Below, piece by piece: positions 8,528-17,553 of a DNA stretch of 64,000 bases. Every line of letters starts with the position of its first letter. The first letter of the stretch is position 1. The DNA is taken from assembly GCF_018612875.1 (NCBI RefSeq), contig NZ_JAGGRI010000003.1, positions 81,658-145,657 of the forward strand. The letters run 5' to 3'. The position numbers and the translations under genes are program-made. The notes under the pieces were generated by a model that worked only from the letters and a program-made list of their open reading frames with translations, was not told the DNA's origin and did not search any database. Origin of the DNA: Lysobacter sp. ISL-50 (lineage in GTDB: Bacteria; Pseudomonadota; Gammaproteobacteria; Xanthomonadales; Xanthomonadaceae).

Positions 8528-9075
8528 TGGAACTGTTCATCGATGCCAACGCTACGCTCGATGTAGCCAAACGCATCAGCGAGATCCCGGCCAAGGTCGC
8601 GGTCGCTCAGCGCCGCGCGCTGGGCACGTTGCGCCGCCGCTGGCCGGTCATCGCCCGCCGCGACATTCAGACCGAGTACGCCCTGTCGGCGCAGCGCATC
8701 CGCGCCGGCATCAGCGTGCGAACGACGCGCGAGGGCGTCGAGCTGGTCGGCGTCGCGCGCGGCGTGGGCCTGCGGAACTTCGCGTCCAAACGCAGCGCCG
8801 ATGATCGCGGTTTGAACTTCACCGCCCTCCGGGGCCGAAGGGGTTTCCGCCGTAGCGGTTTCCATCGCCGCCACGGCGGCGCCGACATCGCGTTCGTTCG
8901 GACCCCGATCTCCGGCGACAAGCGTGTGCCGCGCACGCCGATCATTCGCCTCTACGGGCCGTCGCTGGCGCAAATGCTGCGCAAGGGCGATCGCCCCGAC
9001 CGCATGGCCCAAGCCGGGCTCGATGTGATCACCGCCGATATCGACCGGCTATTGCTGCGCTCGCTGCGCCGCTGA
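8527..9075 (+). CDS. minor tail protein Z-like
   Basis: A 182-residue, very basic protein resembling prophage minor tail protein Z, which acts in tail completion before head joining. Matching features are the N-terminal helix followed by RRRWPVIARRDIQTEY, the SAQRIRAGISVRTT segment, and an Arg/Gly-rich centre (RGRRGFRRSGFHRRHGG). The start is the ATG overlapping the upstream TGA. It ends 55 bases before the tail tube gene, leaving room for a ribosome-binding site (taggagcaacg). Confidence 0.75.
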   Translation: MELFIDANATLDVAKRISEIPAKVAVAQRRALGTLRRRWPVIARRDIQTEYALSAQRIRAGISVRTTREGVELVGVARGVGLRNFASKRSADDRGLNFTALRGRRGFRRSGFHRRHGGADIAFVRTPISGDKRVPRTPIIRLYGPSLAQMLRKGDRPDRMAQAGLDVITADIDRLLLRSLRR

Positions 9076-9130
9076 ATCGGCTGCCGCCAGGCAGCCCACC
9101 CACACCTTATTTATAGGAGCAACGCGACCG

Positions 9131-9889
9131 ATGGCCGCGCCTGATCTGTTTTCGTTTCAGGGCAAGGTTTACCTCGCCCAGCGCCAACCCAATGGCAAGC
9201 CCGGCCCGCTGCGGTGGGTCGGCAATGCCCCCCAACTCCAACTGGCTCTGGAGGTCCAGAACTCGGACAAGACCGAGTCGTTCAGTGGCAACCGCCTGCT
9301 GTACGGACGCCTGATCCAAAGCAAGACCGCCAATCTCAATCTGACCTTGGACGAGGCGACCCCGGAGAATCTGGCTGAGGGCCTGTATTCGATCCCGGCC
9401 ACCTTGCCGGCCGGCGCGGTCAGCAATGAACTGCTGCCGGCGGGCTTGAAAGCCAACGACATGGTGGCGCTTGACCGCGGCTGGGTCAGCGACGTGTCGC
9501 TCACCGACAGCGCCACGCCGCCGGTCACGGTACCTGCACCGAATTGGTGGACCGAATCGGCCTCCGCAGGCTTGCTCGGGCTGCGCAAGGTCGATGGCTT
9601 TACCCAGCCGTTCAAGGCGACTTATAAGCACGGCGAGACGGTCAACATCGCCCTGTTCAACACGCCGCCGCAGGAACGCATGCTGTTCCTCGACGGCATC
9701 AACACGGTCAACGGCCGCCGCGCCCGCGTAACCCTTTACCGCGTCGCCTTTAATCCCATTGAACAGTTGGACTTGATCTCCGAGGAATGGGGCAGCCTGC
9801 AACTCTCGGGCGCGACGCTGTTCGATGAGTCCCGGTCGCTGGACCCGGACTTGGGCGGCTTCGGCCGCATCGAATTGGTGAAGTCGTAA
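9131..9889 (+). CDS. major tail tube protein (gpV-like)
   Basis: A 252-residue protein expected to polymerise into the siphophage tail tube. The N-terminal beta-rich half fits tube proteins, with segments FQGKVYLAQRQPNGKPG and LQLALEVQNSDKTESFSG. Its position, directly before a chaperone gene with a slippery site, is the position of gpV in lambda. It is preceded by a good ribosome-binding site (aggag, about 14 bases upstream). Its stop overlaps the start of the chaperone gene by one base (TAATG). Confidence 0.8.
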   Translation: MAAPDLFSFQGKVYLAQRQPNGKPGPLRWVGNAPQLQLALEVQNSDKTESFSGNRLLYGRLIQSKTANLNLTLDEATPENLAEGLYSIPATLPAGAVSNELLPAGLKANDMVALDRGWVSDVSLTDSATPPVTVPAPNWWTESASAGLLGLRKVDGFTQPFKATYKHGETVNIALFNTPPQERMLFLDGINTVNGRRARVTLYRVAFNPIEQLDLISEEWGSLQLSGATLFDESRSLDPDLGGFGRIELVKS

Positions 9890-10320
9890 TGGCGCGCAAG
9901 GTCAAACATCCCGAGCCCGTCGTTGACGAACTGGCGATCTTGCAGCCCAACCGCACGCTGCCGTTGGGCGATCGCATTGTCACCGTGCGCGAGTTGGGCT
10001 TCTTCGAAAGCCTGCGCCTGCACGAATCGGTGGCCGCCCTGGTCGGCGGCCTGGTTGGTTTGACCGACGACGGCAACGTCGACCTGGATCGGCTGCATCG
10101 AGTCTGTGCGCTTCACCCCGACGCCACCGTCGAGCTGCTGGGGCAGGCCAGCGATCAGTCCGTGGAAGAAGTGCATTCGCTGAACGCCGCGCAGGGCGAT
10201 CTGCTGCTCATGACGTTCTGGGCGGTCAACGCCGATTTTTTTCTGCAGCGCGTGCTGGCGGCGCTGGAAACCCGGCGCGCGATCCTGGCAACGACTGGCC
10301 CAGCGTCCTCGCCACCCTAA
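9889..10320 (+). CDS. tail assembly chaperone, short form (gpG-like)
   Basis: A 143-residue product of the zero frame. In lambda-like phages the short chaperone (G) and its frameshifted long form (GT) coat the tape measure protein and recruit tail tube subunits. The protein is mostly helical, with LGFFESLRLHESVAALVGGL in the centre. A run of seven T at 10236-10242 lies 75 bases before the stop and gives the T TTT TTT slippery heptamer in phase with the reading frame (GAT TTT TTT CTG). The short form is made when no slip occurs. Confidence 0.8.
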   Translation: MARKVKHPEPVVDELAILQPNRTLPLGDRIVTVRELGFFESLRLHESVAALVGGLVGLTDDGNVDLDRLHRVCALHPDATVELLGQASDQSVEEVHSLNAAQGDLLLMTFWAVNADFFLQRVLAALETRRAILATTGPASSPP

Positions 10321-10505
10321 TCGATCACGGCTTTGATTGGCGGTGGATCGAGCGCGCCACCGCGCGCCAGCTCTCCCTGTTCTATCGCATCGCCGTCCAG
10401 CGCGAGCGCGCCCTACGGGCCGATCGCGTCGAAGACGTCAACGCCGGCTTCGCTGGCGGGCGTGATGTCACCGCCTTCATTCAAAAGCTACGGAATCCCT
10501 TATGA
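9889..10505 (+). CDS. tail assembly chaperone, -1 frameshift form (gpGT-like)
   Basis: After a -1 slip on the T run at 10236-10242, translation continues in a frame that stays open to the TGA at 10503-10505. The added segment reads SAARAGGAGN, then DWPSVLATLIDHGFDWRWIE, then QLSLFYRIAVQRERALRAD and TAFIQKLRNPL. It is a helical domain with a natural amino-acid mix and the expected length for a T-type extension (about 88 residues). The stop overlaps the start of the holin gene. This is the classic lambda arrangement, inferred from sequence. Confidence 0.8.
10236..10242 (+). other. -1 ribosomal slippery heptamer TTTTTTT
   Basis: Seven T residues in the phase GA-T TTT TTT C. The two adjacent TTT codons can re-pair perfectly one base back, the X XXY YYZ rule for -1 slippage. 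The -1 frame is open from here to 10505, whereas the zero frame closes at 10320. No clear stimulatory stem-loop was worked out by eye, although the next 60 bases are GC-rich. Confidence 0.75.
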
Positions 10506-10723
10506 AACTGATCGAGAACTGGCGCCACGCGTGGCGCTTTCTGAGCGTGCAAGCGATGACGCTCGCCATCGCCCTGCAAGGTGTGTGGTTGAACCTGCCC
10601 GACGACCTGCGCGTCCATGTGCCCGACCGCATCGCCGCCAGCGTCACCGCGGGTTTGCTGGTCCTGGGCCTGATCGGCCGGCTGTTCCAGCAGCGGGGAG
10701 CCCATGGCGAAACTCTCCGCTGA
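10502..10723 (+). CDS. phage holin
   Basis: A 73-residue small membrane protein with two hydrophobic segments, about residues 15-32 (LSVQAMTLAIALQGVWL) and 45-62 (IAASVTAGLLVLGLIGRLF), and a basic start (MKLIENWRHAWR). This matches small holins in Xanthomonadaceae prophages, which time lysis by opening the inner membrane. The next gene is a GH104-type endolysin starting inside the holin gene, so it is a lysis cassette. The start overlaps the frameshift chaperone stop. Confidence 0.75.
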   Translation: MKLIENWRHAWRFLSVQAMTLAIALQGVWLNLPDDLRVHVPDRIAASVTAGLLVLGLIGRLFQQRGAHGETLR

Positions 10724-11180
10724 GCAGGCCGGCGGCCAGAACGTGGTCGCCTTCCTCGACATGATCGCCCACGCCGAAGGCGTGGAGCGCTTCAGCGAGC
10801 AGGGCGGTTACGACGTGATGGTCGGCGGCAAACGCTTCACCAGCTTTGACGAACACCCGCGCAAGTTGGTGTGGCTGCCGAAGTACCGCATCAACTCCAC
10901 CGCGGCGGGCCGCTATCAATTCCTGTGGAAAACCTGGAACAGCCTGCGCAACAAATTGCGACTGCCCGATTTCGGCCCGGCATCGCAGGATCGCGCGGCC
11001 ATTGAACTGCTGCGCGAGACCGGGGCACTGGCCGACATCAAGCAGGGCTGGATCAAATCGGCCGTGCGTAAGTCCCGCAAGACTTGGGCGTCGTTGCCGG
11101 ATGCCGGCTACGGCCAGCGGGAGGTGCCGCTGGAAGCCCTACTGGCGGTCTACCAGAAGGCAGGAGGCCAGATCGCATGA
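10704..11180 (+). CDS. endolysin, lambda gpR-like lytic transglycosylase
   Basis: A 158-residue peptidoglycan transglycosylase similar to lambda gpR (158 residues). Shared landmarks are AFLDMIAHAEG with the catalytic Glu at residue 25, GGYDVMVGG followed by the conserved DEHPRKLV, STAAGRYQFL, and WASLPDAGYGQ. It would break glycan strands after the holin opens the membrane. No signal peptide or N-terminal membrane anchor is visible, so export should depend on the holin. It overlaps the holin at its start and the Rz-like spanin at its end. Confidence 0.93.
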   Translation: MAKLSAEQAGGQNVVAFLDMIAHAEGVERFSEQGGYDVMVGGKRFTSFDEHPRKLVWLPKYRINSTAAGRYQFLWKTWNSLRNKLRLPDFGPASQDRAAIELLRETGALADIKQGWIKSAVRKSRKTWASLPDAGYGQREVPLEALLAVYQKAGGQIA

Positions 11181-11581
11181 TCGCTCTGAAAGTGTGGGCG
11201 ACCACGGTGCTGGCCGCGCTCGCTGCCGTGTTAGCCGCATTTGGTTGGGGCCGGCTCAAAGGCGCGCGACGCGCGCGCGAGCAGGCCGAAGAGCGCATTG
11301 CTGTCAGCGAACACAAAGTCGCCATCGCCGAGCGCGTGATCAATCACACCGAAGTGCGACACGAGGTCGACACCGATGTCCTTCACCTTCCGACGAGCGA
11401 TCTTCCGCTCGGTGTTCCTGCGGCAATGGCCGTGGTGGTTGCTGATTCCGCTGCTGACCGCCTGTACGACGACTGGTCGCGCGACGGTACCGACGTCGGG
11501 GTGCGAGTGGACGCGCCCGATTCTGGTCTCTCGTCTGGATCAACTGACCGATCTGACGGCCCGGCAAATTTTGGCCCATAA
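11177..11581 (+). CDS. inner-membrane spanin (Rz-like)
   Basis: A 134-residue protein with one N-terminal membrane segment (MIALKVWATTVLAALAAVL) and a charged helical periplasmic region (KGARRAREQAEERIAVSEHK), the pattern of the lambda i-spanin Rz. Together with the lipoprotein encoded inside it in another frame it should join inner and outer membranes and disrupt the outer membrane at lysis. The ATG at 11177 overlaps the endolysin stop. The identification is by pattern, size and position. Confidence 0.75.
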   Translation: MIALKVWATTVLAALAAVLAAFGWGRLKGARRAREQAEERIAVSEHKVAIAERVINHTEVRHEVDTDVLHLPTSDLPLGVPAAMAVVVADSAADRLYDDWSRDGTDVGVRVDAPDSGLSSGSTDRSDGPANFGP

Positions 11582-11639
11582 CGAGACCGGCCGTCGCTTG
11601 TGCGGCTGGGGCACAAAAGCGGCAAGCAAGCAGCTCTGA
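11376..11639 (+). CDS. outer-membrane spanin lipoprotein (Rz1-like), nested in another frame
   Basis: An 87-residue product in a different frame that starts inside the Rz-like gene and ends just before the tape measure gene. It has a basic start, a hydrophobic segment WPWWLLIPLLTAC that ends in a lipobox (LLTAC), and a short mature part, as in Rz1 o-spanins. The mature part ends with HNETGRRLCGW, seen in related prophage lysis cassettes. The nested arrangement is itself typical of Rz/Rz1. Confidence 0.75.
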   Translation: MSFTFRRAIFRSVFLRQWPWWLLIPLLTACTTTGRATVPTSGCEWTRPILVSRLDQLTDLTARQILAHNETGRRLCGWGTKAASKQL

Positions 11640-11642
11640 TTC

Positions 11643-14600
11643 ATGGCCAATCGCGATACCACGATCACGCTGCTGATCAAGGCTAACGCCGCACAACTAA
11701 ATCAAGCCCTGCAACAAGCGGGAGTGCGCGCCCGCGTATTTGGCGACGATGCGGAGAGCGCGGGTCGCCGAGCGAAGAAGGGATTCGACCAATCCCAATC
11801 CAGCGTCGAAGCGATCGGCCGCCAACTTGGTCAAGCCAAAGCGCAGCTGCTGGCGTTCGTGGGATTGCAAAGCGCCGGCACCGCCATCGCCGGTCTGGTG
11901 CGCGCGGCCGACAGCTACAGCAATCTCACCGCCAAGATCAAGCTGGCCACGACGTCGCAGGCCGGCTTCAACTTAGCCGAAGAAGCGGTGTTCGCGATCT
12001 CGCAGCGCACGTCCACGCAGCTGGACGCCACCGCCACGTTGTTCGGCCGGCTCAGCGGTGCGCTGAAGGACCAAGGCGGAACGCAGCGCGAAGTGCTGGG
12101 TCTTACCGAGACGATCAACAAGGCGCTGGCAGTATCGGGCGCGACCGGAGCCGAGACGGCCTCGGTCATCGTCCAGCTGAGCCAGGCGTTCGCTGCCGGT
12201 CGGCTGAGCGGCGACGAGTTCAACTCGGTCAACGATGCCGGCCCGCGCTTAATGAAGGCGTTGGCCGACAGCATGGGCGTCACGGTCGGCGAGCTGAAGG
12301 CCTTGGCCGAAGCCGGCAAGCTGACCAGCGATCAGCTTCGTACTGCCTTCTCTGGCGAGCAGGCGAAGAAGATCGCCGCCGAGTTCAATCAGCTGCCGCT
12401 GACCATCGAGCGCAGCCTGACCCAGCTCGATAACGCATTTACCCGCTTCATCGGTCAGCAGGACCGGGCGATGGGCGTGTCGGCCGCTGTGGCCGGTTCG
12501 ATCCAAGGTCTGTCGCAGAACTTCGACGGGTTAGCGAACGTCGTCGGCGTGATCGTCGTGGCCGGGTTGGGCCGCTTGATTGCCACGCTGGCCACGGCCG
12601 GCGCGGCGAAAGTCGGCGCCCTGCGCAAGACGCAGCAGTTGGCGCAGGAGGAGCTGGCGCAGGCGCGTGCGGCGGAAACCGCAGCGCAGGCCGAATTGGC
12701 GCGTGCCCGCGCGCTGACCCTGTCGGGCACCGGGACCGCGCGGGTCGCCGCCGCCGAAGCGGGGTTGGCCGCCGCGCAAACCCGCACGACGGCCGCGACA
12801 CAGGCGGCGACGGCGGCCGTGGGTGCGAAGGCCGTGGCCGTGCGCGCGCTGTCGTCCGTGCTGACCCTGATGGGCGGTCCGCTCGGACTCGCCATTACCG
12901 GCGTGACCCTGCTCGCGAGCGCCTTTGCCACGGCGAGCGCGAACGCGAAGGCGGCGAAGATCGAGTTCGAAGGCACGATCAAGGCCGCACAACGCTTTCG
13001 CGAGCAGCAGGACATCGACACCGGGGTCGATCTCGGCAAACGGCTGATCGATCAACGCGAACAACTACAGAAGGAGCTGGACAATCTTCAGATCCTTCGG
13101 CAAGGCATCGGTCCACTCTATGGCGGCGTCCAGTTTGATGGCGGTCAGAGTAGCGGGCGGTTGCTGTTCGGCACGGATGTCGACGCCGAAATTAAGCGCG
13201 TTCAGACCCAACTGGAGCGGACGAAGCAAGAATTCAATCAGGTCCGCGACTCGCTGACCGAGCTGCGCACCGCCCAGGCTAACGGCGGACGCACTCGCGT
13301 GCAGGTCACGAAGGAAGCCGGTGATTTCACCAAGGCGCTGACCGAGCAGAACGAGCGGCTCAAGGTCGAGCGGATCGAGCGCGAGAAGGGCGTGCGTGCC
13401 GCCTTGGAGTATCAAGCGGTCAAGGCGGCCGGCGTCAACAACGCTACTGAGCTTGCCGCCGCAACGCGCAAGGTGATTGACGAACAAGTTCGGGAGCGTG
13501 AAGCGGCCCAGGCAGCCACCGAAGCCGGCAAGGCGCAGACCAAAGCGCAGCGTGACGCGGTACGCCAGAAAAAGGCGGACGAACGTCAGCAGGCCCGCGA
13601 CCAAAAGGTAGCGGACAGCGCGCAGAAGAAGGAGCGCAAGACCAGCGAGGAGTTGGACAAGACGGTCGGCGATGCGGACGTCTCGCTGCTGCGCAATCGC
13701 GGCGACACCGCCGCCGCGCGCCAGCGCGAGCTGCTGCTGGAGCATCGCGAGTCCCTGGCCGAATTGCTGGAGCGGGGCCGAACCTCGGATTGGCTGAAAC
13801 TCAACCTCAGCATCGACACCGAGGTGGCGCAGGCGCAGTTGGACGATCTGCAGACGCAGGTCGAGCGCGTGTTTGGTCAACAGTCCCGTGACGAGCAATC
13901 GATCCAGACGCGCCAGCAGGCAGGATTGCTGACCGAGATCGGTGCACGCCGCGAACTGATCGATCTGCATGCGCGGACCGCTGCTGAGGTCGAGCAGCTG
14001 CTGCCGAAGATGGATCAACTAGCGGCGAAGACCGGCTCGCCTGATTCTATCGAACGGGTCAAAGATCTGACCGCACAGGTCGCGGCGCTCAAGACCCAGT
14101 CGAACGAGCTGGTGGTCACGCTGACCAATGGCTTCGAAAGCGGCATGAGCAATGCACTGGAAGGACTGGCGTCCGGTACGTTAACGCTGCGCCAAGCGCT
14201 GACCGGACTGGTGCAGGACATGGCGCGCTCGATGGCGCAACTGGCGGCGCAGCAACTGGCCGCGATGGCGACCGCGAAGCTGATGTCGCTCGTCGGAAAG
14301 TTGGCCGGGGGTGGCAAAACGCCCGACATCGCCCAGCCCGATCCGGTGGAAGCGGCGAAGGCGGGCTTGGCCTATGCCACGCCCATCGCCGCGGCCTCGG
14401 GGGCATTGGGCTTGGCCGGCGGTGTGGTACTGAAAGCGGCGACGGCCATGCAGACCGCCGCGGCCGCAATGCTGGCGGCCAACGCCACCAAAGCGGCCTC
14501 GGGATTCTTCGCCAGCGGCGGCTTTACCGGCATTGGGCCGAAGTTTGCGCCGGCCGGCGTGGTGCATCGTGGCGAGTTCGTGCATCGGCGCGAAGTCGTG

Positions 14601-14912
14601 CGGCAGCCCGGCGCGCGTTCGTTCCTTGAACGGTTCAACCGCGTCGGCATGGCGGCGATTGATGGCCTGCGCGGCTATGCATCGGGTGGCTTTGTCAGCC
14701 CGGCGCCACGCGCCCCGGCCACGGTCAGTCGCTCGGTTGCCGAACAGCCTGGGCGCAGCGCCGAGCTGGATCGGCGTTCGGGCCAGATCACCAATGTGCT
14801 GTACCTGGACCCGCGCGAGATCGTGAACGTCATGGGCACTCAGGCCGGGCGGCAAGTGATCTTGTCCACGATTCGCGCCAATGCCCCCACCGTCAGGCAA
14901 GACCTGGGCTGA
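11643..14912 (+). CDS. tail tape measure protein (gpH-like)
   Basis: A 1089-residue tape measure protein that sets tail length and is ejected with the DNA. The N-terminal 300 residues hold the tape-measure domain (LVRAADSYSNLTAKIKLA, then SGDEFNSVNDAGPRLMKALA). Long Ala/Gln/Arg-rich coiled-coil stretches follow, with hydrophobic segments near residues 310, 410 and 915-960. The C-terminus contains GGFTGIGPKFAPAGVVHRGE, common in these proteins. By the usual 1.5 angstrom per residue rule the tail would be about 160 nm. It starts four bases after the Rz1 stop. Confidence 0.93.
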   Translation: MANRDTTITLLIKANAAQLNQALQQAGVRARVFGDDAESAGRRAKKGFDQSQSSVEAIGRQLGQAKAQLLAFVGLQSAGTAIAGLVRAADSYSNLTAKIKLATTSQAGFNLAEEAVFAISQRTSTQLDATATLFGRLSGALKDQGGTQREVLGLTETINKALAVSGATGAETASVIVQLSQAFAAGRLSGDEFNSVNDAGPRLMKALADSMGVTVGELKALAEAGKLTSDQLRTAFSGEQAKKIAAEFNQLPLTIERSLTQLDNAFTRFIGQQDRAMGVSAAVAGSIQGLSQNFDGLANVVGVIVVAGLGRLIATLATAGAAKVGALRKTQQLAQEELAQARAAETAAQAELARARALTLSGTGTARVAAAEAGLAAAQTRTTAATQAATAAVGAKAVAVRALSSVLTLMGGPLGLAITGVTLLASAFATASANAKAAKIEFEGTIKAAQRFREQQDIDTGVDLGKRLIDQREQLQKELDNLQILRQGIGPLYGGVQFDGGQSSGRLLFGTDVDAEIKRVQTQLERTKQEFNQVRDSLTELRTAQANGGRTRVQVTKEAGDFTKALTEQNERLKVERIEREKGVRAALEYQAVKAAGVNNATELAAATRKVIDEQVREREAAQAATEAGKAQTKAQRDAVRQKKADERQQARDQKVADSAQKKERKTSEELDKTVGDADVSLLRNRGDTAAARQRELLLEHRESLAELLERGRTSDWLKLNLSIDTEVAQAQLDDLQTQVERVFGQQSRDEQSIQTRQQAGLLTEIGARRELIDLHARTAAEVEQLLPKMDQLAAKTGSPDSIERVKDLTAQVAALKTQSNELVVTLTNGFESGMSNALEGLASGTLTLRQALTGLVQDMARSMAQLAAQQLAAMATAKLMSLVGKLAGGGKTPDIAQPDPVEAAKAGLAYATPIAAASGALGLAGGVVLKAATAMQTAAAAMLAANATKAASGFFASGGFTGIGPKFAPAGVVHRGEFVHRREVVRQPGARSFLERFNRVGMAAIDGLRGYASGGFVSPAPRAPATVSRSVAEQPGRSAELDRRSGQITNVLYLDPREIVNVMGTQAGRQVILSTIRANAPTVRQDLG

Positions 14913-14992
14913 CAGTCTCAGCCTGTGCGACCGCCGCCGATCAGCATCTTGGTCGGCGGGTAAGTTCCCCCCTGTTCCCAACCGCCACGCGT

Positions 14993-15022
14993 GCCCGGAC
15001 CCTCATCCGGGCGCGCTTTTTT
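14993..15022 (+). terminator. rho-independent terminator after the tape measure gene
   Basis: GCCCGGA at 14993-14999 pairs with TCCGGGC at 15006-15012. A short GC clamp and six T residues at 15017-15022 follow. It lies between the tape measure gene and the tail tip genes, so it may lower or separate expression of the two groups. The ATG of the next gene directly follows the T run. Confidence 0.75.
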
Positions 15023-16606
15023 ATGCCTATGACTCTGCGAACTGGCGTTGCCGCCGACTACACCGACTTCCTTAATCAACTCGAAAGCGCCCTGTGTGGC
15101 GAAGGGCATGCCTGGGGCCTGCTGTATGCCGGCGCTGGCAATGGCACCCTGACGGGCGTTGATGGCGCGACCGGCGGCTATCGCGGCGGTATCGCGTCGG
15201 TCGCCGAAGCCTTCACGATCACGGCGCTGGATGCGACTCGATTCCAGGTGGTCGGAGCGACGGCCGGCGATCTGGGCATCGCTACGGTCGGACAGCCCTT
15301 CGAACACGCGCGATTGCGCTTTCGGATCAACGCCGGCACCGCCGCGTTTGTCGCGGGCGATCGCTTCACTTTGAACACGACCCCGCCGTGGGCGATGGTG
15401 CGCCGCTTTGGCGTGCGCAATCCGACGTTCCGCACCGGTAACTTCGTCAACTCGGCCGCGCTTTTCGACAACAACGTCGATACCTGGGGTACTCGCGCTG
15501 TCGCGGATCTGCCGGCGACCGCTGCGGTCGAGATGATCGGACCTGTGTCCGTTCGTGCCGTGACGTTAGGCATAGGCGACAGCGGCGCTCGGGGCCCCGG
15601 CGCGTTCGAATTGCAACGCTCTGATAACGGCACTGCCTGGACGTCGGTACAAGCCTGGGCCGGAGTGACATGGGCGACCGCGCGAGCGCGGCGCACCTTT
15701 GCGGTGAGCGCCGCGCCGCCCGCTGCCCGTTTCTGGCGAGTGGTGGTTACTGCGACGGCCGGTGCCGGCCCGCTGGAGGTCAACGACCTGTCGTTCCACA
15801 CCGACCTCAACGCCGACTACGAGCTGGAGGACCGCGCGCAGTGGATCGTCAAGGCACCGGGGCTCGACGGGTCGAAGTCGATCTTCGTCGGCGCGGAGCT
15901 GTTTGAGGATCCCGCGCGCGCCGCCTACAACCTCAACTGGTACGGCTTTCGTAGCCACAACCCATTGCTGGGCGTGCGCTCGCAGGTCAACAACAGCGGC
16001 CTGCGCAATCTGCCGCTGCGCAACGGCGCCTTTGCTTACTGGCTTGCGATCAATGGTCAGCGCGTGGTGATCGTCGCGCGCATTGGCACGGTGTACGTCA
16101 GCGCGTACCTGGGCTATGCCAACGCTTACGAGCCGCCGTCGATTCACGAGTATCCGCTGGTAATCGGCGCCTGCGGTTCGACCGAGAGCGGAACACCCGA
16201 CGCGACCGATTCGAATTTCCGAAGCTTCTTCGATCCGGGCCGCTATGGCTTGGCCGCGAACTATCCCGATAACGTGTGGCGGCCGCACAGCAACCGCTAT
16301 GCATCGGGCGCAAACGATTACGGCGATTCCGAGACCGGCGGCAAGGTGTATCCCAGCGCCATGTCGGCTTCGGGCGACCGTTCCTATCTACGCGATAGCC
16401 TGGATCAATCCTCGCCGCTGCTGCCCTTGATCCTGGGCAGCACGAACCCGCGCCATCCGTGGGGCGAGTTCGACGGTTGCGCTTGGACTACGGGATTTTC
16501 AACGGCCTCGGAGTCACGCATCGAGCGGGACGGCGCGACCTGGCTCGCGTTCCAGAACACGTTTCGCATCTCGCCCGACAACTTCTTCGCTTTGAGGATG
16601 GACTGA
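15023..16606 (+). CDS. phage tail tip structural protein
   Basis: A 527-residue tail protein of unknown fold, rich in Gly, Ala and aromatic residues. Residues about 180-230 (TLGIGDSGARGPGAFELQRS, then WTSVQAW) resemble a discoidin-type beta sandwich that could bind sugars. It is in the position of the lambda M/L genes, directly after the tape measure gene, and overlaps the next gene by one base. A receptor- or hub-related role is inferred. Two possible starts (ATG at 15023 and 15029) lie right after the terminator T run. Confidence 0.65.
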   Translation: MPMTLRTGVAADYTDFLNQLESALCGEGHAWGLLYAGAGNGTLTGVDGATGGYRGGIASVAEAFTITALDATRFQVVGATAGDLGIATVGQPFEHARLRFRINAGTAAFVAGDRFTLNTTPPWAMVRRFGVRNPTFRTGNFVNSAALFDNNVDTWGTRAVADLPATAAVEMIGPVSVRAVTLGIGDSGARGPGAFELQRSDNGTAWTSVQAWAGVTWATARARRTFAVSAAPPAARFWRVVVTATAGAGPLEVNDLSFHTDLNADYELEDRAQWIVKAPGLDGSKSIFVGAELFEDPARAAYNLNWYGFRSHNPLLGVRSQVNNSGLRNLPLRNGAFAYWLAINGQRVVIVARIGTVYVSAYLGYANAYEPPSIHEYPLVIGACGSTESGTPDATDSNFRSFFDPGRYGLAANYPDNVWRPHSNRYASGANDYGDSETGGKVYPSAMSASGDRSYLRDSLDQSSPLLPLILGSTNPRHPWGEFDGCAWTTGFSTASESRIERDGATWLAFQNTFRISPDNFFALRMD

Positions 16607-17541
16607 TGGCGTATGCCACCTCGGCGGCGAACGATCCCAACGAGCTGCTCGACAAACTTCGGCTGTTCGCCCAGGGCGCCGGCTGGACGATCGATGGTCT
16701 GCGTGATCGCAGCGCGGGCGCCGGTAAGGCGCTGAGCCTGCACGCCGGCACGCTCCACGCGACCTTCTTGTCGCAGCTGACCGGCGGCGATGGCAACAAT
16801 CCCTCGCCGCTGCTGGGCACGTTCGGCCACACCGGCTATATCGCCAATGCCAATGCGGAGGTCCAGAACGAGGCCAGCGCGGCGAGCTGGGCGAACTATG
16901 CGCAAGGCCCGTACAGCGCCGTCTATTTCTTCGGCCGTACCGCGCCGCAACCTTACCTGCATGTTGTTCTGGAAACCCAAGCGGGTACGTTCAAGCACTT
17001 CGGCACCGGACGCTTGGTCACAGCCGGCGTGGTCACCACCGGCCAGTACGTCTACGGGAGTTCGTGGTACTACGCCGCCAATCAAATCAACAGCGCAGAC
17101 TCCCAGTATCACAGCGTCGCGTTCGATGACGCGTACTACAACTACACCACACCCTCGACGCGAATCCGAGCCGACTACGAGGGGATCACCCCGCGCTGGC
17201 ATGCGACCAACGGCGACGCGAACGATCCCCGACGGCTGACGTGCGGCTGGCGGACCAAAGCCAGCCCGATCAACCTGCTCAAGGATGTAGGTCACAGCAC
17301 CTTGACCGGCCGGGCGCCAGGGCAGCCGTTATGGTGCGCCGTGCCGCGCGGCGCGGGCCTGTGGTCCGATGTCGGTCATCCGCCCGACCTGCGCTTTATC
17401 CGCTTGGACAGCTATGCCCCTGGTGAGGAACTGCCGTTGGGCAGCGATCGCTGGAAGGTCTTTCCCGTCCACCGCAAGAACGGTCCTGCCGGCACCCCGA
17501 ACAGTGGTGTCTACGGCTACGCCTACCGCATCACCGAGTAA
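16606..17541 (+). CDS. phage tail protein
   Basis: A 311-residue protein starting at the ATG that overlaps the upstream TGA. It begins MAYATSAANDPNELLDKLR, a short helical lead-in similar to the start of its upstream neighbour. A beta-rich region follows with many aromatic residues (YVYGSSWYYAANQINSAD). The two genes may share an N-terminal docking element (upstream DYTDFLNQLESALCGEG; here NELLDKLRLFAQGAGW). The function is unknown; a tail tip or fibre component is the best guess from position. Confidence 0.6.
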   Translation: MAYATSAANDPNELLDKLRLFAQGAGWTIDGLRDRSAGAGKALSLHAGTLHATFLSQLTGGDGNNPSPLLGTFGHTGYIANANAEVQNEASAASWANYAQGPYSAVYFFGRTAPQPYLHVVLETQAGTFKHFGTGRLVTAGVVTTGQYVYGSSWYYAANQINSADSQYHSVAFDDAYYNYTTPSTRIRADYEGITPRWHATNGDANDPRRLTCGWRTKASPINLLKDVGHSTLTGRAPGQPLWCAVPRGAGLWSDVGHPPDLRFIRLDSYAPGEELPLGSDRWKVFPVHRKNGPAGTPNSGVYGYAYRITE

Positions 17542-17553
17542 CCCCGACACCTC

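Noticed and set aside
10333-10764. Long + strand frame after the tail chaperone
   Set aside because: Its sequence is Ser/Pro/Arg-rich shadow. The real coding frame here is the -1 extension of the chaperone followed by the holin.
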